Shown: in pieces, positions 7,369 to 14,947 of the stretch | Position numbering within the stretch: position 1 is the first letter of the stretch | How the letters are laid out: every line of letters starts with the position of its first letter | Position numbers and translations under genes: made by a program | Notes under the pieces: model-generated | The model's input: only the letters and a program-made list of their open reading frames with translations | What the model was told of the DNA's origin: nothing | The model's database searches: none | NCBI GenBank assembly: GCA_945876965.1 | Contig: CAMCQG010000009.1 | Location: forward strand, 1-38,923 | From: Rickettsia typhi | Lineage (GTDB): Bacteria > Pseudomonadota > Alphaproteobacteria > Rickettsiales > Deianiraeaceae | Length of the DNA stretch: 38,923 nt | Direction of reading: 5' to 3'

Positions 7369-8775
7369 TTACACCCTGCCAAAATTATCCTCAAAACGAA
7401 CAATATCATCTTCTCCAAAATATGTTCCCAACTGAACCTCGATAAATATTAAATCTTCTGTAATATCGGTGTTTTTAACCCTGTGTTTTGTCTCAACAGG
7501 AATATAAACATTTTGCCCGGCAGATAAGTTAATTATAGAGTCTCCAAGTTGAATTTGGGCAGATCCAGAAACAATAATCCAGTGTTCGCTGCGTTTATAG
7601 TGCAATTGTAATGACAGTTGTTTTTGAGGTAAAACAGTTATTTTTTTTATTTTAAAATCGGCTGATTCTAAGATATTTTCATATTTTCCCCATGGTCTAT
7701 GTTCAAAGCAATTTTGTGATATTTCGGGGGTTTGTAAATCTGATAAATGTGTTATAATATCTTTGATATTTGTGTTATCTAGGTTGGCAAACATTGTAAC
7801 ATCTTGTGTGGCAACAATTAAGGCGTTATTTATGTCACTAACAACAATTTTATTGTTGGTTTTGTTTATTATACATGAATTTTTTGTGTTGTATAAAGTG
7901 GTGTTTTTATCTGGTGAAAAATTATTATTTATATCTTTTTCTAAAATATTATAAATAGCATCAAATTCTCCAATATCGCCCCAGCCAAAATCGTCACATT
8001 CAATAACTATGCCTTGTTTTGTTTTTTCCATTATTCCATAGTCTAGTGATTTTGGGGTTATATTGTCAAAATAATCTTTGTTTAATATTCGGTATTGATG
8101 TTCTGTTTTGATATTTTGATATGATAATACAGTTTTTTGATATAAATCTGTTTCAAAATTTTGAGCCTCATAAAGCATTGTGTTTGCATCGTAAATAAAT
8201 ATGCCGCTGTTCCATAAAAAATTTTTATTCAAAATATATTCCTTGGCTTTTTCTAGATTTGGTTTTTCAACAAAATTGATAATTTCGTTTTTATTTTTTT
8301 CAATATATCCGTATCCCGTGTTTGCAGATGTTGGTTTTATGCCAAAAGTACCTATTTTTTTATCTTTATAAACCGATTCGTTAATTTTTAAAAAATATTC
8401 AATAAATTTTTCTTTGTTTTTTATTAAATGGTCGCTTGGCAACAGCATAACATTGTCAAAACCGGTGGATATACATTCTAATGCCCCAATTATTGCTGGT
8501 GGTAAAGTGTTTTTTTGGCTAGATTCTAAGATAATATTACATTTTTCGGCTCCAATTTGTCTGAGCTGTTCAGATATAATAAATCTATGTTCAAAATTGC
8601 CAATTATAAGTGGCGTGCTATTGATTTTCATTGCAAGTTTTACTGTTGTTTGTAGTAATGAAAAACCAGAATTTGTAATATCTAAAAATTGCTTTGGATA
8701 GCTTTTTCTTGACAATGGCCAGAGTCTCATACCTAATCCTCCGGCTAAAATAACGGGCAATGTTTTTATATTCAT
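7369..8775 (-). CDS. manC: Mannose-1-phosphate guanylyltransferase / mannose-6-phosphate isomerase (ManC type)
   Basis: Type II bifunctional enzyme that makes GDP-mannose from mannose-1-phosphate and GTP, and also interconverts fructose-6-P and mannose-6-P, for surface polysaccharide. The 468-aa product has the nucleotidyltransferase motif AGGLGMRLWPLSR at residues 11-23 followed by KQFLDI, then the sugar-binding FVEKPNLEKA and FGWGDIGEFD. The C-terminal cupin (about 345-465) has RPWGKYENI and QLHYKRSEHW with its metal-binding His residues. Length is normal for the family. It stands alone with no other polysaccharide gene in view, upstream of the hairpin repeats and divergent from rpmI. Confidence 0.95.
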   Translation of the reverse strand: MNIKTLPVILAGGLGMRLWPLSRKSYPKQFLDITNSGFSLLQTTVKLAMKINSTPLIIGNFEHRFIISEQLRQIGAEKCNIILESSQKNTLPPAIIGALECISTGFDNVMLLPSDHLIKNKEKFIEYFLKINESVYKDKKIGTFGIKPTSANTGYGYIEKNKNEIINFVEKPNLEKAKEYILNKNFLWNSGIFIYDANTMLYEAQNFETDLYQKTVLSYQNIKTEHQYRILNKDYFDNITPKSLDYGIMEKTKQGIVIECDDFGWGDIGEFDAIYNILEKDINNNFSPDKNTTLYNTKNSCIINKTNNKIVVSDINNALIVATQDVTMFANLDNTNIKDIITHLSDLQTPEISQNCFEHRPWGKYENILESADFKIKKITVLPQKQLSLQLHYKRSEHWIIVSGSAQIQLGDSIINLSAGQNVYIPVETKHRVKNTDITEDLIFIEVQLGTYFGEDDIVRFEDNFGRV

Positions 8776-8951
8776 TTTTAAACTTCATAAACACATAAAT
8801 GCTTTTATTTGTTGCAATAAAAGTCAATAGTATTTAAAATATTTTTTTAGTTGCATTTTATTTTTGATGTTGCAGTTGTCTTGTTGTGTGTATTTATTTT
8901 TTTGTTAAAATAATGCAAATATCATAAGAATTATTATGTTTTATTAGTTAT

Positions 8952-9236
8952 ATGGCCTACATTAAAAAAAAGACTATTCGTAATCGCAAAAACAAACAAA
9001 AAGGTTTAAAGCATAAGGGTTTTGGTGCTGGCGATAAAGTTAGAACAAAAATAAAATCAGCTGCAACAAAGAGATTTGATGTTAAACCAAGTGGTGTTGT
9101 TGTGACTGGACAAGCAAATAAAAGGCATAGAGCTATGCATCATTCAAGTAGACAAAAGATGGTACAAAGAGGTACGACTGTTGTTAAAAATGTTGTTGCT
9201 AAGTTTATTAAAAGAATATTAAGAATGAGAAATTAA
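8952..9236 (+). CDS. rpmI: 50S ribosomal protein bL35, N-terminally extended
   Basis: Residues ~30-94 match bL35: KIKSAATKRFDVKPSG, then HRAMHHSSRQKMVQRG, and a C-terminal KFIKRIL. The normal protein is about 65 aa and begins near the KxKSxxAKKRF segment, so this 94-aa product carries about 29 extra Lys/Arg-rich residues. No in-frame ATG, GTG or TTG offers a start near the conventional position, so the extension appears real. infC, the usual upstream partner, is absent here; the gene starts a small cluster with rplT 11 nt downstream and then rpmH. Confidence 0.92.
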   Translation: MAYIKKKTIRNRKNKQKGLKHKGFGAGDKVRTKIKSAATKRFDVKPSGVVVTGQANKRHRAMHHSSRQKMVQRGTTVVKNVVAKFIKRILRMRN

Positions 9237-9247
9237 TTTGTTGAATA

Positions 9248-9622
9248 ATGGCTAGAATAAAAAGAAGTGTTGCGTCTAGAAAAAGACGCAAAAAAATAAT
9301 AGATATGGCCTCTGGCTATCGTGGTCGTAGCGGAAATTGCTATAAATTAGCAAAACAAGCTATTGCCCGTGCAGGTCAATTTGCTTATAGAGATAGACGC
9401 GCTCGCAAAAGAGATATGCGTGGATTATGGATTATTAGAATAAATGCCGCTGTTCGTTTGATGGGTATTAAATATTCAGAGTTTATTGATGCTATAACAA
9501 AAACAGAGACTACTGCAAACCGTAAAATAATGTCAGATTTGGCTTATACTAACCCTGAGGCTTTTACATCTTTTGTTAATGGTGTTATGTTAAAATACAA
9601 AGAAATAAAAGTACAAGCATAA
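9248..9622 (+). CDS. rplT: 50S ribosomal protein bL20
   Basis: bL20 binds 23S rRNA early in 50S assembly. The 124-aa product begins MARIKRSVASRKRRKKI, followed by GYRGRSGNCYKLAKQ, YRDRRARKRDMRGLWI and RINAAVRLMGIKYSEF, the family signature blocks. Length is normal. It lies between rpmI and rpmH with short spacers, so these are probably cotranscribed and end at the hairpin near 9864-9893. pheS, which often follows rplT, is not here. Confidence 0.97.
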   Translation: MARIKRSVASRKRRKKIIDMASGYRGRSGNCYKLAKQAIARAGQFAYRDRRARKRDMRGLWIIRINAAVRLMGIKYSEFIDAITKTETTANRKIMSDLAYTNPEAFTSFVNGVMLKYKEIKVQA

Positions 9623-9637
9623 TTAATCTATTGAAGA

Positions 9638-9781
9638 ATGAAAAGAACTTATCAACCAAGTAAAATCGTTAGAGCTAGGGCTCACGGTTTTAGACATAGA
9701 ATGAAAACCAAAGCTGGTCGTTTTATTTTGCGTGCTCGTCGTTGTCGTGGTCGTCAAAAGCTTACAGTTTCTGATGAATAA
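9638..9781 (+). CDS. rpmH: 50S ribosomal protein bL34
   Basis: A 47-codon gene beginning [22 protein letters not shown] and continuing through [18 protein letters not shown], the unmistakable bL34 pattern; the length is typical (44-47 aa). It starts 15 nt after the rplT stop. rpmH normally sits with rnpA near the replication origin, but here it closes an rpmI-rplT-rpmH cluster and no rnpA frame follows. The intergenic DNA after it (9782-10036) holds a terminator and nothing else that I can support. Confidence 0.96.
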   Translation: MKRTYQPSKIVRARAHGFRHRMKTKAGRFILRARRCRGRQKLTVSDE

Positions 9782-9863
9782 AATAAAACTCAATATCAAA
9801 ATATAATAGATCAATAGCTATCTTTTGTAGCTAAAATTCTCTGTTTTTTATAATTGGTATCTT

Positions 9864-9893
9864 AACCTCCTCATAAATGGGGAGGTTTTTTTA
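9864..9893 (+). terminator. Rho-independent terminator of rpmI-rplT-rpmH
   Basis: The arms AACCTCC and GGAGGTT form a stem that can be extended inward by a T-G pair, and a run of T follows directly. It lies 83 nt after the rpmH stop and before folC. It resembles the CCTCCCC/GGGGAGG hairpins of the tandem repeats at 6771-7310. Confidence 0.8.
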
Positions 9894-10036
9894 ATATAGT
9901 AAAATACTACGATTACAAAAATATGTCCACCTGAGATATTGATTATTATAATTGGTTGAGAATGTATTATTTTTATTAAACAAAATAGATATTTATTTTA
10001 TTTTTAATATAATTAAGCTAGTTTATTTTTTATCAT

Positions 10037-11182
10037 ATGAATTGGTTTACTTCCAATCAAAACAAAATGACATTTATGTCATTTGAAAATAATTTAAGTA
10101 GGATGAAAAATGCTTGCATTGAAGCTGGTAATATTCATAAACAAATGCGCGGAATCATTCATGTTGCTGGGACAAATGGAAAAGGGTCAACAATTGCATT
10201 TTTAAAATCAATTTTACAAGAATCTGGCTTTAAGGTTAATACAGCAACATCGCCCCATTTGATAAAATTCAACGAAAGAATAAACTTGAATGGTGTTGAT
10301 ATAACGGATAATCAAATAAACGATATTTTTATAGAATATGAAAAAATAATTGATAAATATAATTTAAGTTATTTTGAAAGATCAATTTTTATATCATTTA
10401 TTGCGTTTTTACAAAATAAGGCAGATTTTAATATCATAGAAGTTGGGCTTGGCGGTATTTTAGATGCAACAAATGTAATTGAGGGGCGTAAAATTTGCGT
10501 TATAACATCGATAGGTCTGGATCATTGCTCGATTTTAGGTAATACAATTGATGAAATTGCAGCAAATAAATTTGGCATAATTAATGCTGGTGATGATGTG
10601 GTTATTGGTTATCAAACAAAAGATTTTGGGGTTGATGGGTTTGTTGGTGGCAGAGATTGGGTCGTTGATAAAACATTAAAATTGGGATTAAGCGGAGATC
10701 ATCAGTATTATAACGCAGGCAATGCAATAGCTGTTTGTAAAATATTGAATATTGACGATAAATTTGTTAGGGCAGGGCTGTTAAACGCCAGATGGCCAGC
10801 AAGATTACAAAAAGTTGGCAATATTTTAATAGATGGAGCCCATAATATCGATGGAATAGATGCGTTATGTCAATATTTAAACACTGTTTATGGTAAAAAA
10901 ATTGGCATTATGGCAACTATGAAAGATAAAGATATCGTTGCTATTGCTCAAAAAATAAAAGGTGTATTCGATGTAATTTATTGTGTAAATATCGATGGCG
11001 TTACCGATAGAGCTGTATCACCGCAAATATTATGTAATATTTTGCGGCAAAACGGAACAAATGCAATCGATGGTGGCTTTGTTAATGATTTGCTAAAAAA
11101 GGATAAAATAATTCAAGAACAAAATGTTGTTATTTTTGGTTCTCTATTTTTAGCTGGAGAAGTTTTATCAAATTATAAATAA
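10037..11182 (+). CDS. folC: Folylpolyglutamate / dihydrofolate synthase
   Basis: FolC ligates glutamate to dihydropteroate or folates using ATP, in the cytoplasm. The 381-aa product has the Mur-ligase P-loop GTNGKGS at residues 45-51, TSPHL shortly after, the VGLGGILDATN metal/substrate motif, TSIGLDHCSILG, and LIDGAHN in the C-terminal part. It is shorter than the ~430-aa average, with compact loops, but all catalytic blocks are present. accD, a frequent upstream neighbour, is absent. Functionally it links to the PABA-synthesis genes at 33140-35346. Confidence 0.94.
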   Translation: MNWFTSNQNKMTFMSFENNLSRMKNACIEAGNIHKQMRGIIHVAGTNGKGSTIAFLKSILQESGFKVNTATSPHLIKFNERINLNGVDITDNQINDIFIEYEKIIDKYNLSYFERSIFISFIAFLQNKADFNIIEVGLGGILDATNVIEGRKICVITSIGLDHCSILGNTIDEIAANKFGIINAGDDVVIGYQTKDFGVDGFVGGRDWVVDKTLKLGLSGDHQYYNAGNAIAVCKILNIDDKFVRAGLLNARWPARLQKVGNILIDGAHNIDGIDALCQYLNTVYGKKIGIMATMKDKDIVAIAQKIKGVFDVIYCVNIDGVTDRAVSPQILCNILRQNGTNAIDGGFVNDLLKKDKIIQEQNVVIFGSLFLAGEVLSNYK

Positions 11183-11210
11183 TATTGTCTACAAATTAGA
11201 TAGTATTATT
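11178..11210. terminator. Bidirectional hairpin across folC and dsbA stop codons
   Basis: A 14-bp stem (two G-T wobbles) with a CAAAT loop spans both stop codons of the convergent genes folC (TAA 11180-11182) and dsbA (TAA at 11206-11208 on the minus strand). The flanks are A/T-rich on both sides, though without long pure T-tracts. A shared bidirectional terminator is the likely reading. Confidence 0.5.
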
Positions 11211-11871
11211 TATTAAATTTGAGTTCAGATTCAATAGCTTCCGCAATAGCCTTGTAGCTATATCCCTCGATCATTTTACCGTTTACAAAAATTGCAGGAA
11301 CACCAGCTAATCCAGTTTTTTGCATAATTTCCATTCTATCCATTAAAACCTTATCTTCTAGTTTCTTAGAACCAAAACACGAAAAAATATCTTTATCGGC
11401 AAAACCAAAAATTCTTGCAATTTCAGTTAATTTTTGTTCAAATTTAGCATTGTGAACCCAGCTTGAACTTGTTGCGTACAGCGTTTCATTTAGTTCTATC
11501 ATTTTTTTCATAGGCCATTGTTTACATAAAAGCAGCTGTTTTGCTTTAACATCCGATGCAGACATAGGAAAGGTTCTATATACATAGATTACATTTTTAT
11601 TGATATTTTCAAAATATTCCTTTTTTAATTTTGGCATAATATCTCCCACAAAATGATTACAATGGGGGCATGCAAAAGCTGTATATCCAGTAACTGTAAC
11701 TTTGGCAGTTTTTGGATTACCTACAACAATATCGCCATCTTTGTAGGAACAAAATTTTTTCGACTCAGCAGGGGTCATTTTTGGAACAGGTTTATTCATA
11801 GGCGTATAATTCTGCTCGGCAAATGATATATTTATAGATAAAATATATAATATAATGAATACTTTCTTCAT
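11206..11871 (-). CDS. DsbA-family periplasmic thiol oxidase
   Basis: 221-aa secreted thioredoxin-fold protein. Residues 1-18 form a signal peptide (MKKVFIILYILSINISFA). The active site CPHC lies at 68-71 after VTGYTAFA, and the cis-proline loop is GVPAIFVNG near 190. The inserted helical domain is present, with an extra Cys pair region (LLLCKQW and FSCFG). The family oxidises cysteines of exported proteins or, in DsbC/ScsC-like members, shuffles them. DsbD is encoded at 35338-37032. The highly cysteine-bearing VirB6-like ectodomain is a plausible client (inference). Confidence 0.9.
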   Translation of the reverse strand: MKKVFIILYILSINISFAEQNYTPMNKPVPKMTPAESKKFCSYKDGDIVVGNPKTAKVTVTGYTAFACPHCNHFVGDIMPKLKKEYFENINKNVIYVYRTFPMSASDVKAKQLLLCKQWPMKKMIELNETLYATSSSWVHNAKFEQKLTEIARIFGFADKDIFSCFGSKKLEDKVLMDRMEIMQKTGLAGVPAIFVNGKMIEGYSYKAIAEAIESELKFNK

Positions 11872-12001
11872 AAAAAAATAGCTTAATTTAAGAAAATCTT
11901 GTTCGGGTATTTATAAAAATCAACTAAATAAATATTTATTGACTATTGTTTTTTGTAAATTAATTGTTTTTTTGTTCTTTATAATTAAATTAATTTTGCT
12001 G

Positions 12002-12715
12002 ATGTCATTTTTTCAGCTACTTGCTAACGCAGATGTTGTTATTAAATTGGTTATTATGATAATGATAATATTATCAATTTTAATTTGGGCCGTATTATTT
12101 GAAAAAATATACAGATTCAAAGAAATAGTAAGGAGGGCTGATATTTTTGAGAAAAAATTTTGGTCAGGGATAATGCTTGAAGAATTTTATGAAAAAAATA
12201 AATCAAAATTAAAGCATCCAATGGGTCAAATCTTTTCATCAGCTATGCAGGAGTGGCTAGCTAGCGATACAAATAAATCTGTTGCTGCGATTGAATTAAT
12301 TAAGACTGGATTACGCGAAAGAATGATGATAGGAATTGACACAACTATTACAAAAATTGAAATTAGTATCAATAAATATATGGGCTTTTTAAATGTTGTG
12401 GCGGCAATATCTCCATTTATTGGTCTTTTTGGCACGGTATGGGGTATTATGTCTAGTTTTAGGTCTATTGCAGACGCTGGTAACGCAAATTTAACGGCAG
12501 TTGCACCTGGTGTTGCCGAGGCTTTAATTACAACGGCAATCGGAATATTAATTGCAATTTGTGCTACTGGTTTGCACGCATATTTAAGATATAAGATTAA
12601 TAATTTACTGGAAAAAATGTATTCTTTTGGTTCCGAAATATTGAATATTTTATCACGAGAACTTGATGCTTTTTCTGTTAAAAACTATAATGCCTATAAC
12701 AATATTACCGAATAA
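12002..12715 (+). CDS. tolQ: TolQ-like inner-membrane proton channel subunit
   Basis: MotA/TolQ/ExbB family; TolQ with TolR harvests the proton motive force for the Tol-Pal envelope system. I chose the ATG at 12002 (MSFFQLLANADVV), giving 237 aa, the usual TolQ length. A TTG at 11939 would add 21 hydrophobic residues. There is a first membrane span at about residues 12-36, a cytoplasmic loop with the ERMMIGID region, then FIGLFGTVWGIMSSFRSI and the final span AEALITTAIGILIAICATG, all diagnostic. No tolR follows: the stop codon is 1 nt from the 3' end of an antisense tRNA gene. tolB lies 15 kb away. Confidence 0.9.
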   Translation: MSFFQLLANADVVIKLVIMIMIILSILIWAVLFEKIYRFKEIVRRADIFEKKFWSGIMLEEFYEKNKSKLKHPMGQIFSSAMQEWLASDTNKSVAAIELIKTGLRERMMIGIDTTITKIEISINKYMGFLNVVAAISPFIGLFGTVWGIMSSFRSIADAGNANLTAVAPGVAEALITTAIGILIAICATGLHAYLRYKINNLLEKMYSFGSEILNILSRELDAFSVKNYNAYNNITE

Positions 12716-12716
12716 A

Positions 12717-12792
12717 TGGTGCCATCCAGGAGAATCGAACTCCCGACCTCTTCATTACCAATGAAGTGCAACTACCCCTGTGCTAGGATGGC
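12717..12792 (-). tRNA. tRNA-Thr (anticodon GGT)
   Basis: On the minus strand the sequence folds into a cloverleaf. The 7-bp acceptor GCCATCC/GGATGGC is followed by discriminator A and an encoded CCA. The anticodon stem CTTCA/TGAAG has loop TTGGTAA (anticodon GGT), and the T arm is GGGAG-TTCGATT-CTCCT. The D arm is short, with three clear pairs (GCA/TGC). It reads Thr ACC/ACT codons. Its encoded 3' end lies 1 nt beyond the convergent tolQ stop codon. Confidence 0.95.
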
Positions 12793-12837
12793 AATAAAAT
12801 TAAATATGAAACTTATTATTTAAAAAACAATAAATTT

Positions 12838-13917
12838 TTATGATAATTGAGTGGTTATTTTAGGGGCAGATAATTCTTTGACTTTTTTCATATAATCTGC
12901 AGTTTTTTGCTCAACTAAATCGCGATGTTCGTGCAACGCTGCTTCACGATACGCATGGCGACCAGTTACCATTAAAATTAAAGTTATAGCTACTAAAAAA
13001 GTAATTTTATAAAAATATTGACCAGTTTTTGAGCGTTGTCGTAAATCGACTATAACTAAAAGACATGCAAATAATGCAACCGCAGCTCCGCTAAAATTTA
13101 TAAAAGTTGTATATAAATTTGCCGCCCTAACAGGTAGTGTCCACCAAACAAGGGTTCCAAAAACACCTTGTGATAAAGTGAAATATAAAAATAATTTATA
13201 TCCAGTGCGAATAGCAAAATTTTTATCAACACAATTTTCTATACAATATTCTTGACTTGCTCGTCTAAAATGCCATACTAAAAATAATCCAGTCAAGGCA
13301 AACGAAGCGACTAAAAAGTGTAGATATCTGTTAAAAACATTTGGCAACATCAATGCCGAAAAAAAGCCTTTAACAAGATCCCATTTTTCGGGAAAAAGCA
13401 TCAAATTTATGTTTGTTAAAAAAATTAACGGAACAAAAAGAAGAATCAAAGCTGGTAATATACCAACTAAAATGTGTAATGCTTTTTTATATCCACTTAC
13501 CCAACGATGCCAAGTATATTTATGTAAATAAACCAATAAAAATGTAGTCGAAACCAAAGGTATAATCGATATCCAGGCATATCCTGTTAGGGCATTGGCT
13601 GAGTAAAAATAGGCTGTATATAAAACATTAATACACAGTAAAGGACCGACCCCCATTACAACCGCTAAGCTTTTATTGGCTGTAATTGTCTTTGATATAA
13701 CATAGCCAAAATGATCATATTTTTTATTCTTTAATCCTAAAATTTCATAGACAACAGATAATACTGCTCCCCCAACTGTAAGATTTATAAAAACTATATG
13801 AACCAAGAAAAAAGCAATTAACGATCCAAGAATTACAAAATGTGGGCTAGGCATGTCTAATGTCATATTTTTTGAGACAGGAGAATCGGCTATTGCTGTA
13901 ATTGTGCTTAAAAACAT
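12838..13917 (-). CDS. Orphan CydA-like (cytochrome bd superfamily) membrane protein
   Basis: 359-aa polytopic protein with about eight hydrophobic spans. Span 1 has VHIVFINLTVGG (His40), which mirrors the CydA haem b595 helix pattern H-x-x-x-x-x-L-T-x-G. Another span has NRYLHFLVASFALTG (His200), mirroring the second CydA haem-ligand helix, with nearly the same spacing as His19 and His186 in E. coli CydA. The Q-loop and the Met393 ligand region are not apparent, and the protein ends soon after TGRHAYRE. That fits short, CydA-like proteins outside the classical oxidases, possibly quinol-linked electron carriers. No cydB or cytochrome partner is adjacent. The assignment rests on motif reading only. 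Confidence 0.6.
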   Translation of the reverse strand: MFLSTITAIADSPVSKNMTLDMPSPHFVILGSLIAFFLVHIVFINLTVGGAVLSVVYEILGLKNKKYDHFGYVISKTITANKSLAVVMGVGPLLCINVLYTAYFYSANALTGYAWISIIPLVSTTFLLVYLHKYTWHRWVSGYKKALHILVGILPALILLFVPLIFLTNINLMLFPEKWDLVKGFFSALMLPNVFNRYLHFLVASFALTGLFLVWHFRRASQEYCIENCVDKNFAIRTGYKLFLYFTLSQGVFGTLVWWTLPVRAANLYTTFINFSGAAVALFACLLVIVDLRQRSKTGQYFYKITFLVAITLILMVTGRHAYREAALHEHRDLVEQKTADYMKKVKELSAPKITTQLS

Positions 13918-14017
13918 TTTTAAAAAAATTAATAAGAATAAAATAAATAATCGTTAATAATATGCAAGATAAAAACATTTTTTATATTGCATATTATAAA
14001 ATATATAATTTATTATT

Positions 14018-14947
14018 ATGAAAAAATATATAGTAACAATGTTTATAAAAATACCAAATTATGGTGAAATTGCCACCAAATCTGTTGTTGGAAAGATTTA
14101 CAAAAAAGTGGGTGATTTTGTTGATTCAAATGAAATAATTTTAGATATTGAAACCGAAAAAGCAATGCTAGAAATTAATAGTTTTTATTCTGGAAAAATT
14201 ATAAAAATATTAGTAAAATCTGGAGATGAGGTTTTGGTTGGTCAAAATATTATAGAAATTAAAACAAATGAAAGTATAAAAAAAGAACCTGAACAAATAG
14301 TAGAAAAAGTTAAAATAACAAAATTACGCAAAACAATATCAGATAGATTAAAGTATGCCCAAAATAATGCAGCAATTGTCACAACTTTTAACGAAGTTGA
14401 TATGACGAATATAATTTCTATTAGAAATGAAAATAAAAAAAATAATATAAAAATTGGTTTAATGCCTTTTTTTATAAAAGCTGCAGCAAATGTTTTGCCA
14501 CAATTCAAAAGTGTAAACGCACAAATAAAAAATGATTATATTTTGTATAAAAAATATTATAATATTGGCTTTGCGGTAGATATTAATGATGGATTATTTG
14601 TTTCTGTTATAAAAAATGCCAATCAATTGACGATTAACGAAATTTCGGATAAAATTACAAATCTAAAAAAGACTGTTGATAGTGATGATTGTGGGACATT
14701 CACTATAACAAATGGAGGTGTTTATGGCTCTCTTTTTTCGACACCAATCATAAATGCTTCACAATCTGGAATACTAGGGATAAACTCAATTATTGAAAGA
14801 CCAGTTGCACTAAATGGTAATGTTGCTATAAGACCAATGATGTATATATCTTTATCATATGATCATAGAATTATGGACGGAAAAGAAGCTATTGAATTTT
14901 TAATAGCCGTTAAAAATAATCTAGAAAATATTTCTATGCAGCGTTAA
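14018..14947 (+). CDS. Dihydrolipoyl acyltransferase (E2, SucB-like) without subunit-binding domain
   Basis: 309-aa E2 component. A lipoyl domain (about residues 8-82) has the modifiable Lys48 in ETEKA. The acyltransferase domain starts near residue 98 ([14 protein letters not shown]), with [25 protein letters not shown] and the catalytic SYDHRIMDG near the C-terminus, most like 2-oxoglutarate dehydrogenase SucB. The peripheral subunit-binding domain that should lie between them is absent: only a ~15-residue charged linker ([16 protein letters not shown]) remains. The ATG at 14039 ([10 protein letters not shown]) fits SucB N-termini at least as well as the ATG at 14018. No sucA or lpd is adjacent. 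Its 3' end overlaps convergent virB4-like by 14 nt. Confidence 0.85.
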   Translation: MKKYIVTMFIKIPNYGEIATKSVVGKIYKKVGDFVDSNEIILDIETEKAMLEINSFYSGKIIKILVKSGDEVLVGQNIIEIKTNESIKKEPEQIVEKVKITKLRKTISDRLKYAQNNAAIVTTFNEVDMTNIISIRNENKKNNIKIGLMPFFIKAAANVLPQFKSVNAQIKNDYILYKKYYNIGFAVDINDGLFVSVIKNANQLTINEISDKITNLKKTVDSDDCGTFTITNGGVYGSLFSTPIINASQSGILGINSIIERPVALNGNVAIRPMMYISLSYDHRIMDGKEAIEFLIAVKNNLENISMQR

